A stretch of 64,000 nt of DNA from assembly GCF_014197015.1 (NCBI RefSeq), contig NZ_JACIET010000001.1, positions 372,001 through 436,000 on the forward strand, written 5' to 3'. The DNA is from Niveibacterium umoris (GTDB taxonomy: Bacteria > Pseudomonadota > Gammaproteobacteria > Burkholderiales > Rhodocyclaceae). Positions 18,138 through 26,578 of the stretch are shown in pieces. The notes below the pieces were generated by a model. It worked only from the letters and a program-made list of their open reading frames with translations, did not search any database and was not told the origin of the DNA. A program made the translations under genes and the position numbers. Position 1 is the first letter of the stretch. Each line of letters begins with the position of its first letter.

Positions 18138-19328
18138 ATGCAGGTACTTGAAAACACCGCTATCGAGGCGCGCAGGCAAGCGCTTGAGATCGCGTTGCTC
18201 GAAGGCGAACCGTTCTGGCGTGACATGCCGTTCCGCGTTGCTCGTCCGGGCTGGGTCGATGCTTATCCAGACCTCGATCATGCGCTTGCGCATCTGTCCG
18301 AAGGGGAGCTCACACACCTTCTTGGAGACAACCGTGCGTTGATCGAGTGGCTGTCAGCACGCGTGCAATCATGCCGGCTAGAGGCGGCGCTGATTGATGT
18401 ACCGCGTCAGCCGGTGGGTGCGCATCGGCCTGATTGCCGTCACGTATGGGGAATCCCTGGCCGCAAGCTCGAGCAGATCGAAGCTTTTCTCGATGCGATC
18501 GACACCGGAGCGCACGAAGTGCTCGAGTGGTGCTCCGGCAAGGGCCATCTGGGGCGCCTCTTGAGTCTGCGATGCGGTAGTTCGGTCACTTCGCTGGAAT
18601 TGCAGGCCGATCTGTGCGCCGATGGCGAGTGGCTGGCTCAGCGCGCCGGGGCGACCCGTCAACAATTCATTGCAGCGGATGCGTTCGCGCCGGACTCGGC
18701 CGCGCTGGTCGCAGGGCGTCAGGCTGTTGCGCTGCATGCATGCGGCGATTTGCATCGCACATTGGTGAGCAACGCCATCGCGCATGGCGGGCAGGGTCTG
18801 CATGTCGCGCCGTGCTGTTACTACCAGCTCGGATCTGCGAGCTTCACGCCGAATGCTGCCGGTTCGCGCCTTCGACTGTCGCGCGATGATCTGCGATTGG
18901 CGGTGACCGAGACGGTCACCGCACCGGCCCGCGAGATCCGCACACGCGACCGGGAGGCCGCGTGGAAACTCGCCTTCGTCGCGTGGCGTGAAATGTCCGA
19001 AGGCGCGCCCTACAAGACCTTCAAACCGCTTCCCGAGGCCTGGTTGCGGCTCCCCTTTGCGGCATTCATGACGCAGGTGTGCGCGCGCGAAGGCATTCAC
19101 GCACCGAGCGGCAAAGTGCTGACCGAGCTCGAAGCGCGCGGCTGGGAACGGCAGCGCGTGATGATGCGACGCTCTGTGGTGCGACTGGCTTACCGCCGGA
19201 TCCTTGAGTTGTGGCTGGTCTGCGACCTCGCCGTCCCGCTGCTGCACACTGGATATCGTGTGGCGATCCGCGAGTTCTGCGCGCGCAAGCTCACGCCGCG
19301 CAACCTGCTGCTCAGTGCCGTACGCTGA
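18138..19328 (+). CDS. SAM-dependent methyltransferase-like protein
   Basis: 396 residues from the ATG at 18138; the same frame is open far upstream, but that part lies opposite fabI and is a shadow. The centre has a methyltransferase-type motif I (E-W-C-S-G-K-G-H-L-G-R-L-L), a following S-L-E-L-Q acidic strand end, A-L-H-A-C-G-D-L-H as motif post-I/II, and V-A-P-C-C-Y-Y-Q further on. The H-A-C-G-D and P-C-C-Y-Y pattern resembles the glutathione-S-transferase-C-like methyltransferase group found in RNA and protein methylases. The substrate is unknown. It diverges from fabI and converges on the HDOD gene. Confidence 0.7.
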   Translation: MQVLENTAIEARRQALEIALLEGEPFWRDMPFRVARPGWVDAYPDLDHALAHLSEGELTHLLGDNRALIEWLSARVQSCRLEAALIDVPRQPVGAHRPDCRHVWGIPGRKLEQIEAFLDAIDTGAHEVLEWCSGKGHLGRLLSLRCGSSVTSLELQADLCADGEWLAQRAGATRQQFIAADAFAPDSAALVAGRQAVALHACGDLHRTLVSNAIAHGGQGLHVAPCCYYQLGSASFTPNAAGSRLRLSRDDLRLAVTETVTAPAREIRTRDREAAWKLAFVAWREMSEGAPYKTFKPLPEAWLRLPFAAFMTQVCAREGIHAPSGKVLTELEARGWERQRVMMRRSVVRLAYRRILELWLVCDLAVPLLHTGYRVAIREFCARKLTPRNLLLSAVR

Positions 19329-19376
19329 GCGGCGATCGAGCGCTTCGCCGTACGCCCGCAAGGGGCGTTGCAAGCG

Positions 19377-20249
19377 TTACGCCTCGACGCTGTCGAGAAA
19401 TGCCCGCGCGTCCTCCACCAGACCTGCCAGCCCCTCTTCGTTCACATCGAGCAGGCGCAGGCAGGCTTCGCCAAGCTTGCCCCACTCCCGCGTGGGGCTC
19501 AGCCCGGTTGAGGTCTGGAACAGGAATTCGGCCAACTGCACGATCGCGATCAGGCGCTGCGAGGCAGGAGGGAGACCACCGATGTTGAGCGTCAGCGCTA
19601 CGCTGTCGTGGTGGTAGCGGATCGCGAGACAGGTCTCTTCCGGCATCCACCAGCTTTGCGCGAGCAGACAACCAACGATTGCATGATTCGTCGGGTGGCG
19701 CGTTTCCTCGACGTCTGTGAAACGCGCTTCAACGGCATCGTTCGCGAGCTTCAAGGTGGTCGTGTAATCGGCGAACTTGCGCATCAGAACCGGAATGCCG
19801 CAGTCGCGGAAAAGCCCGAACGTGTAGGCTTCCTCGGCACGTACGCCGTTGCGGTTGCCGAGTTGTTGCGTGAGCCATCCGGAAACCATCGCGATGCGGG
19901 CCGAGGCATCCCAGAAGCGTTCCAGCGCGGGTACCGAAATGAAGACCTTGCGCAGGATCAGTCCCGCAACAGCGCGGCTGGAAACGTCCAGCCCCAGCAT
20001 CATCAGGGCTTGCGACACCGTACGGGCGCGGAAGCGGAAGCCGAAGTAGGGCGAGTTCGCCGTCTTCATCAGGCCGGCCGCCAGGCTCACGTCGCTGGAA
20101 ATCAGGGTTGCCAGGCGGTTGAAGTCCGGATTCTCCTTCAGCATCTCTGCGCTTATGCTATCGAGAATGCGCGGTCGCGGCGGAATGCCGATGTCGCGGA
20201 TCGCCTCGCCAAGCATGCCGTCTATCGCTGCTGTCTGATCCGGGCTCAT
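19377..20249 (-). CDS. HDOD domain protein
   Basis: 290 residues from the ATG at 20249, with AAGGA upstream. It is almost wholly an HDOD domain: I-P-P-R-P-R-I-L-D near the start, L-I-S-S-D-V-S-L-A-A-G-L-M-K-T-A-N-S-P-Y-F, and a C-terminal Y-H-H-D segment. HDOD domains are non-enzymatic relatives of HD phosphohydrolases used in signalling and often paired with c-di-GMP proteins. Its start codon overlaps the stop of the upstream GGDEF-EAL gene as ATGA, so the two are co-translated and probably work together. Confidence 0.88.
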   Translation of the reverse strand: MSPDQTAAIDGMLGEAIRDIGIPPRPRILDSISAEMLKENPDFNRLATLISSDVSLAAGLMKTANSPYFGFRFRARTVSQALMMLGLDVSSRAVAGLILRKVFISVPALERFWDASARIAMVSGWLTQQLGNRNGVRAEEAYTFGLFRDCGIPVLMRKFADYTTTLKLANDAVEARFTDVEETRHPTNHAIVGCLLAQSWWMPEETCLAIRYHHDSVALTLNIGGLPPASQRLIAIVQLAEFLFQTSTGLSPTREWGKLGEACLRLLDVNEEGLAGLVEDARAFLDSVEA

Positions 20250-21547
20250 GCCTGCTTCCTTTGCTTCAACCAAGTGATGAGCGCGTCGCCGTCCATCGGC
20301 CGGGCGTGCAGGAAACCCTGTATCGCGTCGACCCCCACGTCCTCCAGTGCGGCTTGTTGCTCCGGCGTTTCCACGCCTTCGGCCACCACCGTCATGCCCA
20401 GTTCGCGCGCCATGTTCGTGATCGCACGGACGATCGCCAGGGCGCGCAGATCATGCGGCAGCACCTTGATGAAGGCGCGGTCGATCTTGAGCTTGCTGGC
20501 CGGGATGTCCTTCAGGTTGGCGAGGCACGAGTACCCGGTGCCGAAGTCGTCGATGGCCAGCGAGACACCCGCCATTTTTGCTGCCAGCAGATTGCTTTGC
20601 ACGACTTCCGAGACATCCATGAAAAGCGACTCGGTCAGTTCCAGTTCGATCAGCTCCGGCGGCGCATCACTGCAAAGCAGCGCGGCATGCAGCGCCTGCG
20701 AAAACTTGGGCGCCGTGAGCTGGGCGCGCGAGACGTTGATGGCGACCTTGGTGCCAAGGCCGAGCGCGGCAAGCCGGTGAGCGAACATCGCGCCGTACAG
20801 CATGCTCCATTCGCCAAGTCGTACGACCAGCCCGGTCTTTTCGGCGACCGGGATGAAGCGCACCGGCGATACCGTTTCGCCGTCGGCAGAGCAGCGCATC
20901 AGCGCTTCAACGGCATGTATCGAGCCGTCGAGCGCGACGATGGGTTGGTAGTGCAAGGCCAGGCCGCCACGTTCCAGCGCCATGTGCAACTTGTTCTCCA
21001 CCACCAGCTCTTCGCGGGCCAGCAGGACGCCCAGGCGACCGGCGACGCGTTCCTCGCCGGACAATACCGTGCGATCACCGCCCAATCGTTTGGCCTCGAC
21101 CATCGCGCGATCTGCGCGTTCGAGCACGCTGACGGCGTCTTCCTTGGGTTCAAGCACCGCGATGCCGACGCTGCCAGTCGGATAGAGCCGTATGTTGCCG
21201 ACTTCGAGCGGCAGCTTCACGCAGTCCAGCAGGTCCGCAGCGATCAATTGTGCGGCCGCCGCGTCCACGCCGCGCGCCAGGAACACGAATTCGTCACCGC
21301 CCATGCGACAGGGCTGGGCGCGGCCGGCGAGCCGTTCGGCAAGTCGTGTGGCCATGCGTGCGATGACTGCATCGCCGCCGAGATGGCCGAAGGACTCGTT
21401 AACGAGTTTGAAGCGATCCAGATCCAGCCAGATCACCGACATGAGCGTGCTCGTCGCCTCCGGTGACTGCACCCATGCGCTCACCGCCGCAAGGCAACCC
21501 GCGCGGTCGAGAAAGCCGGTGAGGACATCGATATGCTCTGGCGGCAT
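20246..21547 (-). CDS. GGDEF-EAL protein, c-di-GMP synthesis/hydrolysis
   Basis: 433 residues with no sensor domain. The GGDEF domain fills residues 1-165 with an intact G-G-D-E-F site; no RxxD product-inhibition site stands five residues before it. The EAL domain (about 180-430) keeps E-A-L-M-R, I-N-V-S, E-L-T-E-S, D-D-F-G-T-G-Y-S, K-I-D-R-A-F and A-E-G-V-E-T, so both activities look possible. It would make or break cyclic di-GMP in the cytoplasm. It is coupled by a four-base overlap to the HDOD gene. No good ribosome site is visible at the ATG at 21547. Confidence 0.9.
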   Translation of the reverse strand: MPPEHIDVLTGFLDRAGCLAAVSAWVQSPEATSTLMSVIWLDLDRFKLVNESFGHLGGDAVIARMATRLAERLAGRAQPCRMGGDEFVFLARGVDAAAAQLIAADLLDCVKLPLEVGNIRLYPTGSVGIAVLEPKEDAVSVLERADRAMVEAKRLGGDRTVLSGEERVAGRLGVLLAREELVVENKLHMALERGGLALHYQPIVALDGSIHAVEALMRCSADGETVSPVRFIPVAEKTGLVVRLGEWSMLYGAMFAHRLAALGLGTKVAINVSRAQLTAPKFSQALHAALLCSDAPPELIELELTESLFMDVSEVVQSNLLAAKMAGVSLAIDDFGTGYSCLANLKDIPASKLKIDRAFIKVLPHDLRALAIVRAITNMARELGMTVVAEGVETPEQQAALEDVGVDAIQGFLHARPMDGDALITWLKQRKQA

Positions 21548-21908
21548 GGGCAGGTCGCGTTAAAGGACGAGGATGGAGTCCTCGGGTTCCTTCTTGCGTT
21601 TTCGGCCGCGGCAGGCGCGACTTGAGCGGTTTCGGCACGCCTGTGCCGACGGCTGGACTGGTCTTTTCTTCGCTGCGCAAGGCTTTGCACCCGTTCCATC
21701 ATCACGGAAGCATGGCGCGCACGGGACGTGGCGTCGCAATGAAGCCATCAAACACGTTGCCGCCCTTGTGCACCGCAGATTGCGCTCCTCGCCATACGGT
21801 CTAGCATGGGCGAGCGCAGCTTTTCAAAACAAGGCCCAGCTGCAACGAACGGCGATAGTCGCGGGGGCGGCGTCGCCAGATCGCGGGCTGGCGATAGGGG
21901 GGAGCCGA
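21548..21908. other. divergent intergenic region
   Basis: 361 bases between the GGDEF-EAL gene and the acylase gene. One plus-strand frame is open through it into the acylase, but it lacks a ribosome site and secretory logic and I treat it as non-coding. A small hairpin CGAGGA/TCCTCG (21568-21584) is present. No convincing promoter could be chosen. Confidence 0.4.
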
Positions 21909-24302
21909 ATGACCAAACCATTGCAATGGACTTTGCCGGGAACGATTTCCCGGCTGGCATTGACCGCGCTTGTGACGCTGTTCATCGCGGGCTGCGGATC
22001 GAGCGACGAGGCGCCCCAGGCGCCGACCTACGCGGCAGAAATCCGTTACACGTCGTACGGGGTGCCGCACATCAAGGCCAACGATTTCAAGGGCGCGGGC
22101 TACGGTTACGGCTACGCGTTTGCTGCTGACCATGTGTGCCTGTTTTCCGAGGAGGTGGTCACCCTCAACGGTGAGCGCGCGCTGTATTTCGGCGAGAAGG
22201 ATGCCAACGGCGTGCGAATCACTTACCCGGCGCAGCTGGGTGGCACGCTCGAGAACATCGAGTCCGATTTCTTCTACAAATCGACGATGACGCCCGCCGT
22301 CGCGGCGAACATGAAAGCCGCCGCGGGCAGTGATGTGCGCGACCTGGTGGCCGGGTTCGTCGCTGGCTACAACCGCTACCTGCGCGAGGTGGGTGCCGCT
22401 GGGCTTCCGCCTAGCTGCCGCAATGCCAAGTGGGTGCGCCCGATCACCGAAGCCGACGCCTATTTCCGTATGAATCAGGCAGCCATGACCGGCAGTTCGA
22501 TCGCCTTCATTGCACAGATCGCCGCCGCGCAACCGCCCGCGGCCGCGGCGCGGGTGGCGCGGGCTCGTGCGACCGGCAGCCCCGAGGCTCAGCTGAAGCA
22601 GTCCGAAATGCTCAAGGCGCTGCACGTGTTCAAGGACGGCCTGATCGGATCGAACGGTTACGGGCTTGGCCGCGAGGTGACCGAGTCGGGCAAGGGCATG
22701 GTGCTTGGTAACCCGCACTTCCCGTGGTGGGGCGTGTTGCGCCTGCATCAACTGCACATCACGGTCCCCGGCAAGTACGACGTTTACGGTGCGACCTTGC
22801 TGGGTGCGCCCTTGCCGCTGATCGGCTTCAACAAGGACGTTGCCTGGACGCACACCTTCTCCACCGACCAGCGCTTTACGCTGTTTGCGCTGACGCTCGA
22901 TCCGAAGGACCCGACCCGCTACATGGTCGGCACCGAATCGCGTGCGATGACCGCGACCAAAGTTCAGATTCAGGCGCTGCAACCCGACGGCTCGGTGGTG
23001 ACGCGCGAACGCACGATGTATGCGACCGAGTACGGCCCGCTCGCGATGGATAGCCTGTTCCAGTGGACGACCAGCACCGCCTACGCCTTCAAGGATGCCA
23101 ACCGCGACACCTACCGGCTGATGGACCAGGTGTTGCTCAACGGCAAGGCGACCAGTGCTGCTTCGCTGCGGGAAGCCTTGGCGACCTACAGCGAGATGCC
23201 CTGGGTGAACACCATCGGCGCCGACAAGGATGGCAATGCGCTGTACGCCAACTACTCGGTGGCGGCCAACGTCTCTGACGCGCAGATCACGAACTGCGTC
23301 GGCGCGGGCCTGCCGCAACTCGCCCTCGCGCTTGAAGGAGTCGTCATCCTCGATGGCAAGGACCCGACTTGCAGCTGGACTGGCCACGTGCCGAGCGCGC
23401 AGCGCCCGTACGTGCTGCGAACCGACTACGCGATGAACGCCAATGACAGCCACTGGTGGCCGAATCAGAACGTCCGCCTGGCGGGCTACCCCAAGATCAT
23501 CGCCACCGGCCCCGATGCCGAGGGCGTGGTTCAAGGGGAGCGCACCCGCGCAGGCATCGCCCAGATCGTCGATCGCGTCTCGGGGGCTGATGGCCTGCCG
23601 GGTACGAAGTTCACGCTGGCCTCTTTGCAGGAGGTGTACAAGGCGGGCCGTTTCTACCGGCCGGAACGGTGGCTGGGCGAATTCGTCACCGCGTGTCTTG
23701 CGGGTGGCCACGCCGATGTCGCTGCTGCCTGCACGGTGCTGCGCGACTGGAACCGCAAGGAGCAACTCGATGCCAAGGGCGCGCTATTGTTCCGCGAGTT
23801 CTATGCGCGACTGGGCGAGTTGAAGGATGCGTCGCTGTGGCGGGTGCCTTTCGATCCGGCCGATCCGCTGAACACGCCCAACGGTTTCAACACCGCCAAT
23901 ACCGATGCGTTCACGAAGCTGGCCGATACGGTGAGCTACTTCGGCACGATCGGGTTCGCGCTTGACGAAACGCCCGGCGCCCGCCAGATCCTCACCCGCA
24001 ATGGCAAGCAACTGGTCATTCCGGGCGGGCGCTACACCTTCAACAACTGGCGCGGCGCGTTGGTCGACGGCAAGTATGTCGACCCGGCCTATGGCAACAG
24101 CTACATGCAGTTCGTGACCTTCGACGCCGATGGGCCGGTTGCCGAAGGCATGCTGACCTACTCGCAATCGACTGATTCGTCGTCGAGCCACTATTCGGAT
24201 CTGACCGAGCTCTACGCGCAACGGCTGTGGGCGAAGCTGCCCTACACCGATGCGCAGATCAACGCCGATCCGAATCTGCGGACGGTGAAGATCTCGGAAT
24301 GA
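21909..24302 (+). CDS. penicillin acylase family lipoprotein, AHL/aculeacin-acylase-like
   Basis: 797 residues from an ATG preceded by GGGGGGAG. Residues 1-29 form a lipoprotein signal ending I-A-G-C, with Gly after Cys29, which favours the outer membrane. The chain is an Ntn-hydrolase precursor: the expected self-cleavage site is before S248 in L-I-G-S-N-G-Y-G, followed by L-G-N-P-H-F-P-W and an A-W-T-H-T-F-S-T-D block, both typical of acyl-homoserine-lactone and aculeacin A acylases. Such enzymes remove acyl chains from lactones or peptides. The order alpha-spacer-beta is complete. Substrate is inferred only from these motifs; penicillin G or cyclic lipopeptides are alternatives. Confidence 0.85.
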   Translation: MTKPLQWTLPGTISRLALTALVTLFIAGCGSSDEAPQAPTYAAEIRYTSYGVPHIKANDFKGAGYGYGYAFAADHVCLFSEEVVTLNGERALYFGEKDANGVRITYPAQLGGTLENIESDFFYKSTMTPAVAANMKAAAGSDVRDLVAGFVAGYNRYLREVGAAGLPPSCRNAKWVRPITEADAYFRMNQAAMTGSSIAFIAQIAAAQPPAAAARVARARATGSPEAQLKQSEMLKALHVFKDGLIGSNGYGLGREVTESGKGMVLGNPHFPWWGVLRLHQLHITVPGKYDVYGATLLGAPLPLIGFNKDVAWTHTFSTDQRFTLFALTLDPKDPTRYMVGTESRAMTATKVQIQALQPDGSVVTRERTMYATEYGPLAMDSLFQWTTSTAYAFKDANRDTYRLMDQVLLNGKATSAASLREALATYSEMPWVNTIGADKDGNALYANYSVAANVSDAQITNCVGAGLPQLALALEGVVILDGKDPTCSWTGHVPSAQRPYVLRTDYAMNANDSHWWPNQNVRLAGYPKIIATGPDAEGVVQGERTRAGIAQIVDRVSGADGLPGTKFTLASLQEVYKAGRFYRPERWLGEFVTACLAGGHADVAAACTVLRDWNRKEQLDAKGALLFREFYARLGELKDASLWRVPFDPADPLNTPNGFNTANTDAFTKLADTVSYFGTIGFALDETPGARQILTRNGKQLVIPGGRYTFNNWRGALVDGKYVDPAYGNSYMQFVTFDADGPVAEGMLTYSQSTDSSSSHYSDLTELYAQRLWAKLPYTDAQINADPNLRTVKISE

Positions 24303-24330
24303 CGAGGCGCGGTTGACACGGTTTCAATGG

Positions 24331-24358
24331 ATTCGGGGGGCGTTGCGGCCCCCCGAAT
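24331..24358. terminator. hairpin between convergent acylase and HtrA genes
   Basis: ATTCGGGGGGC and GCCCCCCGAAT form a perfect 11-bp stem around a six-base loop midway between two convergent stop codons. It has no T-run on either side, so it may stabilise 3' ends or assist termination rather than be a classical terminator. Confidence 0.55.
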
Positions 24359-24389
24359 GCCATGCGTGAAGCCTGCGAGCGCCCGCCCT

Positions 24390-25532
24390 TCAAAGGCGGC
24401 TAACGCCTTCGCCCCGTTGCGGCCGCACTTGCACGATGACCGTCTTGCCCTGGCGCAGCACTGACAGCTGGACTTGCCCTGCGCCGCGTTTGTCGTCCAG
24501 CAGCGCGAGCAGTTTGTCGACGGAATCGACGCTTTTGCCATCCACCGCGGTGATGATGTCGCCGGCGATGACTGAGCCGTTCGAAGTGACAGTCAGGCCG
24601 CGCAGACCAGCCGCCTCCGCGCTGGAACCGCGTTCCACCCGCACGATCACCACGCCGCGTACGTCGAGCATGCGCGCGAGACGGGCATTGACGCGCTCGT
24701 CCAATTCAAGCCCAAGGTTCGGTCGCTCGTAACGACCGCTGCGGATGAGCTCCGGCACCACGCGATTGACGGTGTCCGCCGGCACCGCGAAGCCGATTCC
24801 GGCGCTGGCGCCGCTCGGGCTGTAGATGGCGGTGTTCATGCCGATCAGGCGTCCGGCGGAGTCCAGCAGCGGGCCGCCCGAGTTGCCCGGGTTGATCGCG
24901 GCGTCGGTCTGGATCAGGTGGTGGATCGCGCGACCATCGTCTTCGCCGAGCGAGCGGTCCAGCGCCGAGACGATGCCGCTGGTGAGCGTCCAGTCGAGGC
25001 CGAACGGGTTGCCAATCGCGAACACCTTCTGGCCGACACGCAGATCGCGGCTGGTGCCGAGCGGTATCGGCGCGATGCGTTTGTCGCCGAGCTTGATCCT
25101 GAGGACCGCGATGTCGTGTTCAGGGCTGGCACCGATCAGTGTCGAGCGGTAGTCGGTGCCGTCCGCAAGCCGCACCGTCGCCTCGCTGGCGCCTTCGATG
25201 ACATGGTAGTTGGTGACGATGAACCCGCCTTCGTCCCACAGGAATCCCGATCCGCTGCCCTTGGGTACCGAGAACACGTTGCGGGACCAGAAATCGCGCA
25301 CCCGCTCGCGCGTGGTGATGAAGACCACTGCGTCGCGCGAGCGCTCGAACAGCGCAATCGTGGCCTTCTCGTCGGCCTGAAGCTCGCCGCGGGGCGTAAC
25401 TGCGCGCGGGCTCGCCGGGTTTGCGGCCCATGGGGCGCCGCCGGTTGCAAGCAGGGCTGCGATCGAGAGCAAGGCCGCCGCAGCGCGCTTCCGACGGGGG
25501 GCGGCGGGAACGGACGTGTGCGTGTCGGGCAC
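24390..25532 (-). CDS. HtrA/Deg-type periplasmic serine protease with one PDZ domain
   Basis: 380 residues from a GTG at 25532. A hydrophobic N-terminal segment (about 16-37, R-R-K-R before it) is a signal peptide or anchor. The trypsin-like domain has the full triad: H110 in T-N-Y-H-V, D140 in E-H-D-I-A-V and S218 in G-N-S-G-G-P-L. One PDZ domain follows at about 275-375. With one PDZ the layout is closer to DegS or HhoB than to DegP. It would degrade or sense misfolded envelope proteins. A sigma32-like promoter on the minus strand upstream links it to heat shock and to the divergent small heat-shock genes. Confidence 0.93.
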   Translation of the reverse strand: MPDTHTSVPAAPRRKRAAAALLSIAALLATGGAPWAANPASPRAVTPRGELQADEKATIALFERSRDAVVFITTRERVRDFWSRNVFSVPKGSGSGFLWDEGGFIVTNYHVIEGASEATVRLADGTDYRSTLIGASPEHDIAVLRIKLGDKRIAPIPLGTSRDLRVGQKVFAIGNPFGLDWTLTSGIVSALDRSLGEDDGRAIHHLIQTDAAINPGNSGGPLLDSAGRLIGMNTAIYSPSGASAGIGFAVPADTVNRVVPELIRSGRYERPNLGLELDERVNARLARMLDVRGVVIVRVERGSSAEAAGLRGLTVTSNGSVIAGDIITAVDGKSVDSVDKLLALLDDKRGAGQVQLSVLRQGKTVIVQVRPQRGEGVSRL

Positions 25533-25647
25533 GATGGGGTCACTCCGTAATCATTCGGGAATCGGCGCGCCGCAACGGGCTCGGGATGAAGCACATGCGG
25601 CGCCGCTGCGCTTGCGGTGGCGGTCAGCCCGCGCACGTCCACGCCAC

Positions 25648-25674
25648 ATTGGGGTGTGTCGGGTCGTTTTCAAG
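25648..25674 (-). promoter_or_regulatory. candidate sigma32 promoter of the HtrA gene
   Basis: Read on the minus strand: CTTGAAA (25674-25668), a 13-base spacer, then CCCCAAT (25654-25648). This is close to the sigma32 consensus and would start transcription about 110 bases before the GTG. Its -35 forms one half of a perfect palindrome with the -35 of the divergent hsp20 promoter. Confidence 0.65.
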
Positions 25675-25676
25675 TC

Positions 25677-25704
25677 CTTGAAATGCATGACGAAAACCCA
25701 AAAT
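25677..25704 (+). promoter_or_regulatory. sigma32 promoter of the hsp20 pair
   Basis: CTTGAAA at 25677-25683, a 13-base spacer, and CCCAAAAT at 25697-25704 match the sigma32 consensus well. The predicted start near 25711 leaves a leader of about 46 bases to the first hsp20 ATG. Confidence 0.75.
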
Positions 25705-25756
25705 TCGAGGGCAGGGCACCGCATTGGTGTACCGCCATGCCGACAAGGAGGCTTTC

Positions 25757-26194
25757 ATGATCTACCGCAGTTTCTTCCCCCGCGAAGTGCTGGCGCAAAT
25801 CGATCGCCTGCAGCGCGAACTGCAGTCTGTCGAACGCTCGCCCAGCATCCGCGGTGGCGCCCAGGGCAGTTTTCCGGCGATCAACATTGGCAGCACCCCG
25901 AGCGCTGTCGAGATCTACGCATTCGCCCCCGGGCTCGACCCGGCAAGCCTCGATCTGCAGATCGAACGTGGCGTCCTCACCCTCTCTGGCGAGCGTGCAA
26001 CCGACCAACCTGGCGCTGACCAGAAGGCCACGGTGCATATCGCCGAACGCTTCGCGGGTCGCTTCCGCCGGGTCGTCAGCCTGCCCGATGACATCGACGC
26101 CGCGGGCGTGACTGCACGCTATCGCGACGGTCTGCTGCACGTCACCGTCCCGCGTCGCTTGGCCGAGCAGCCGCGCAAGATCGAAATTCACTGA
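25757..26194 (+). CDS. Hsp20/alpha-crystallin small heat-shock protein
   Basis: 145 residues from an ATG preceded by AAGGAGG. The alpha-crystallin domain covers about residues 45-140 (A-V-E-I-Y-A-F-A-P-G-L ... L-D-L-Q-I-E-R-G-V-L-T-L-S-G-E-R ... G-R-F-R-R-V-V-S-L-P ... Y-R-D-G-L-L-H-V-T-V-P) and the tail ends with an I-E-I motif of the I-x-I kind used for oligomer contacts. It binds unfolding proteins without ATP. The gene has a sigma32 promoter upstream and is followed after 12 bases by a second hsp20. Confidence 0.96.
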   Translation: MIYRSFFPREVLAQIDRLQRELQSVERSPSIRGGAQGSFPAINIGSTPSAVEIYAFAPGLDPASLDLQIERGVLTLSGERATDQPGADQKATVHIAERFAGRFRRVVSLPDDIDAAGVTARYRDGLLHVTVPRRLAEQPRKIEIH

Positions 26195-26206
26195 GGAGTT
26201 GCCAGG

Positions 26207-26578
26207 ATGACCCAAGAGAATGCACAGACCAGCAGCACCCGCGACGAAGACTTCCTGCTGCCGCCGGTCGACGTGATCGAAGATGCGCAAGGCATCCAGA
26301 TGACAGCTGATCTGCCCGGCGTGTCGAAGGAGCGCCTGGCGATCAAGGTTGAAGGCGATGTCCTGACGCTCGAAGGCGCCGTCGAACTGCCGCTGCCGGA
26401 GGGCATCAAGTCCATCCATGCCGAGGTCAGCGCAGCGCGCTTCAGACGAGCATTCACGCTCTCACGCGAACTCGACTCCGAGCGCATCGAGGCGGCGTTC
26501 AGCCATGGCGTGCTGCGATTGCGAATCCCGAAGAAGACCCAGGCACAAGCGCGGCGGGTCGAGATTCGCGTCGATTGA
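26207..26578 (+). CDS. second Hsp20 family small heat-shock protein
   Basis: 123 residues. The alpha-crystallin fold is shown by P-P-V-D-V-I-E-D-A-Q-G-I, M-T-A-D-L-P-G-V, I-K-V-E-G-D-V-L-T-L-E-G and a C-terminal G-V-L-R-L-R-I-P-K. The N-terminal arm is short (about 20 residues) and the end (V-E-I-R-V) carries a V-x-I-like contact motif. Twelve bases after the first hsp20, with GAGG before the ATG, so the two are co-translated. The pair differs in arm length, hinting at mixed oligomers. Confidence 0.95.
   Translation: MTQENAQTSSTRDEDFLLPPVDVIEDAQGIQMTADLPGVSKERLAIKVEGDVLTLEGAVELPLPEGIKSIHAEVSAARFRRAFTLSRELDSERIEAAFSHGVLRLRIPKKTQAQARRVEIRVD

Noticed and set aside
20261-21466. Plus-strand frame of 401 codons opposite the GGDEF-EAL gene
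   Set aside because: The minus strand carries intact catalytic motifs; this frame does not.
21801-23765. Minus-strand frame of 654 codons opposite the acylase
   Set aside because: Opposite an intact Ntn-hydrolase; composition typical of a shadow frame.
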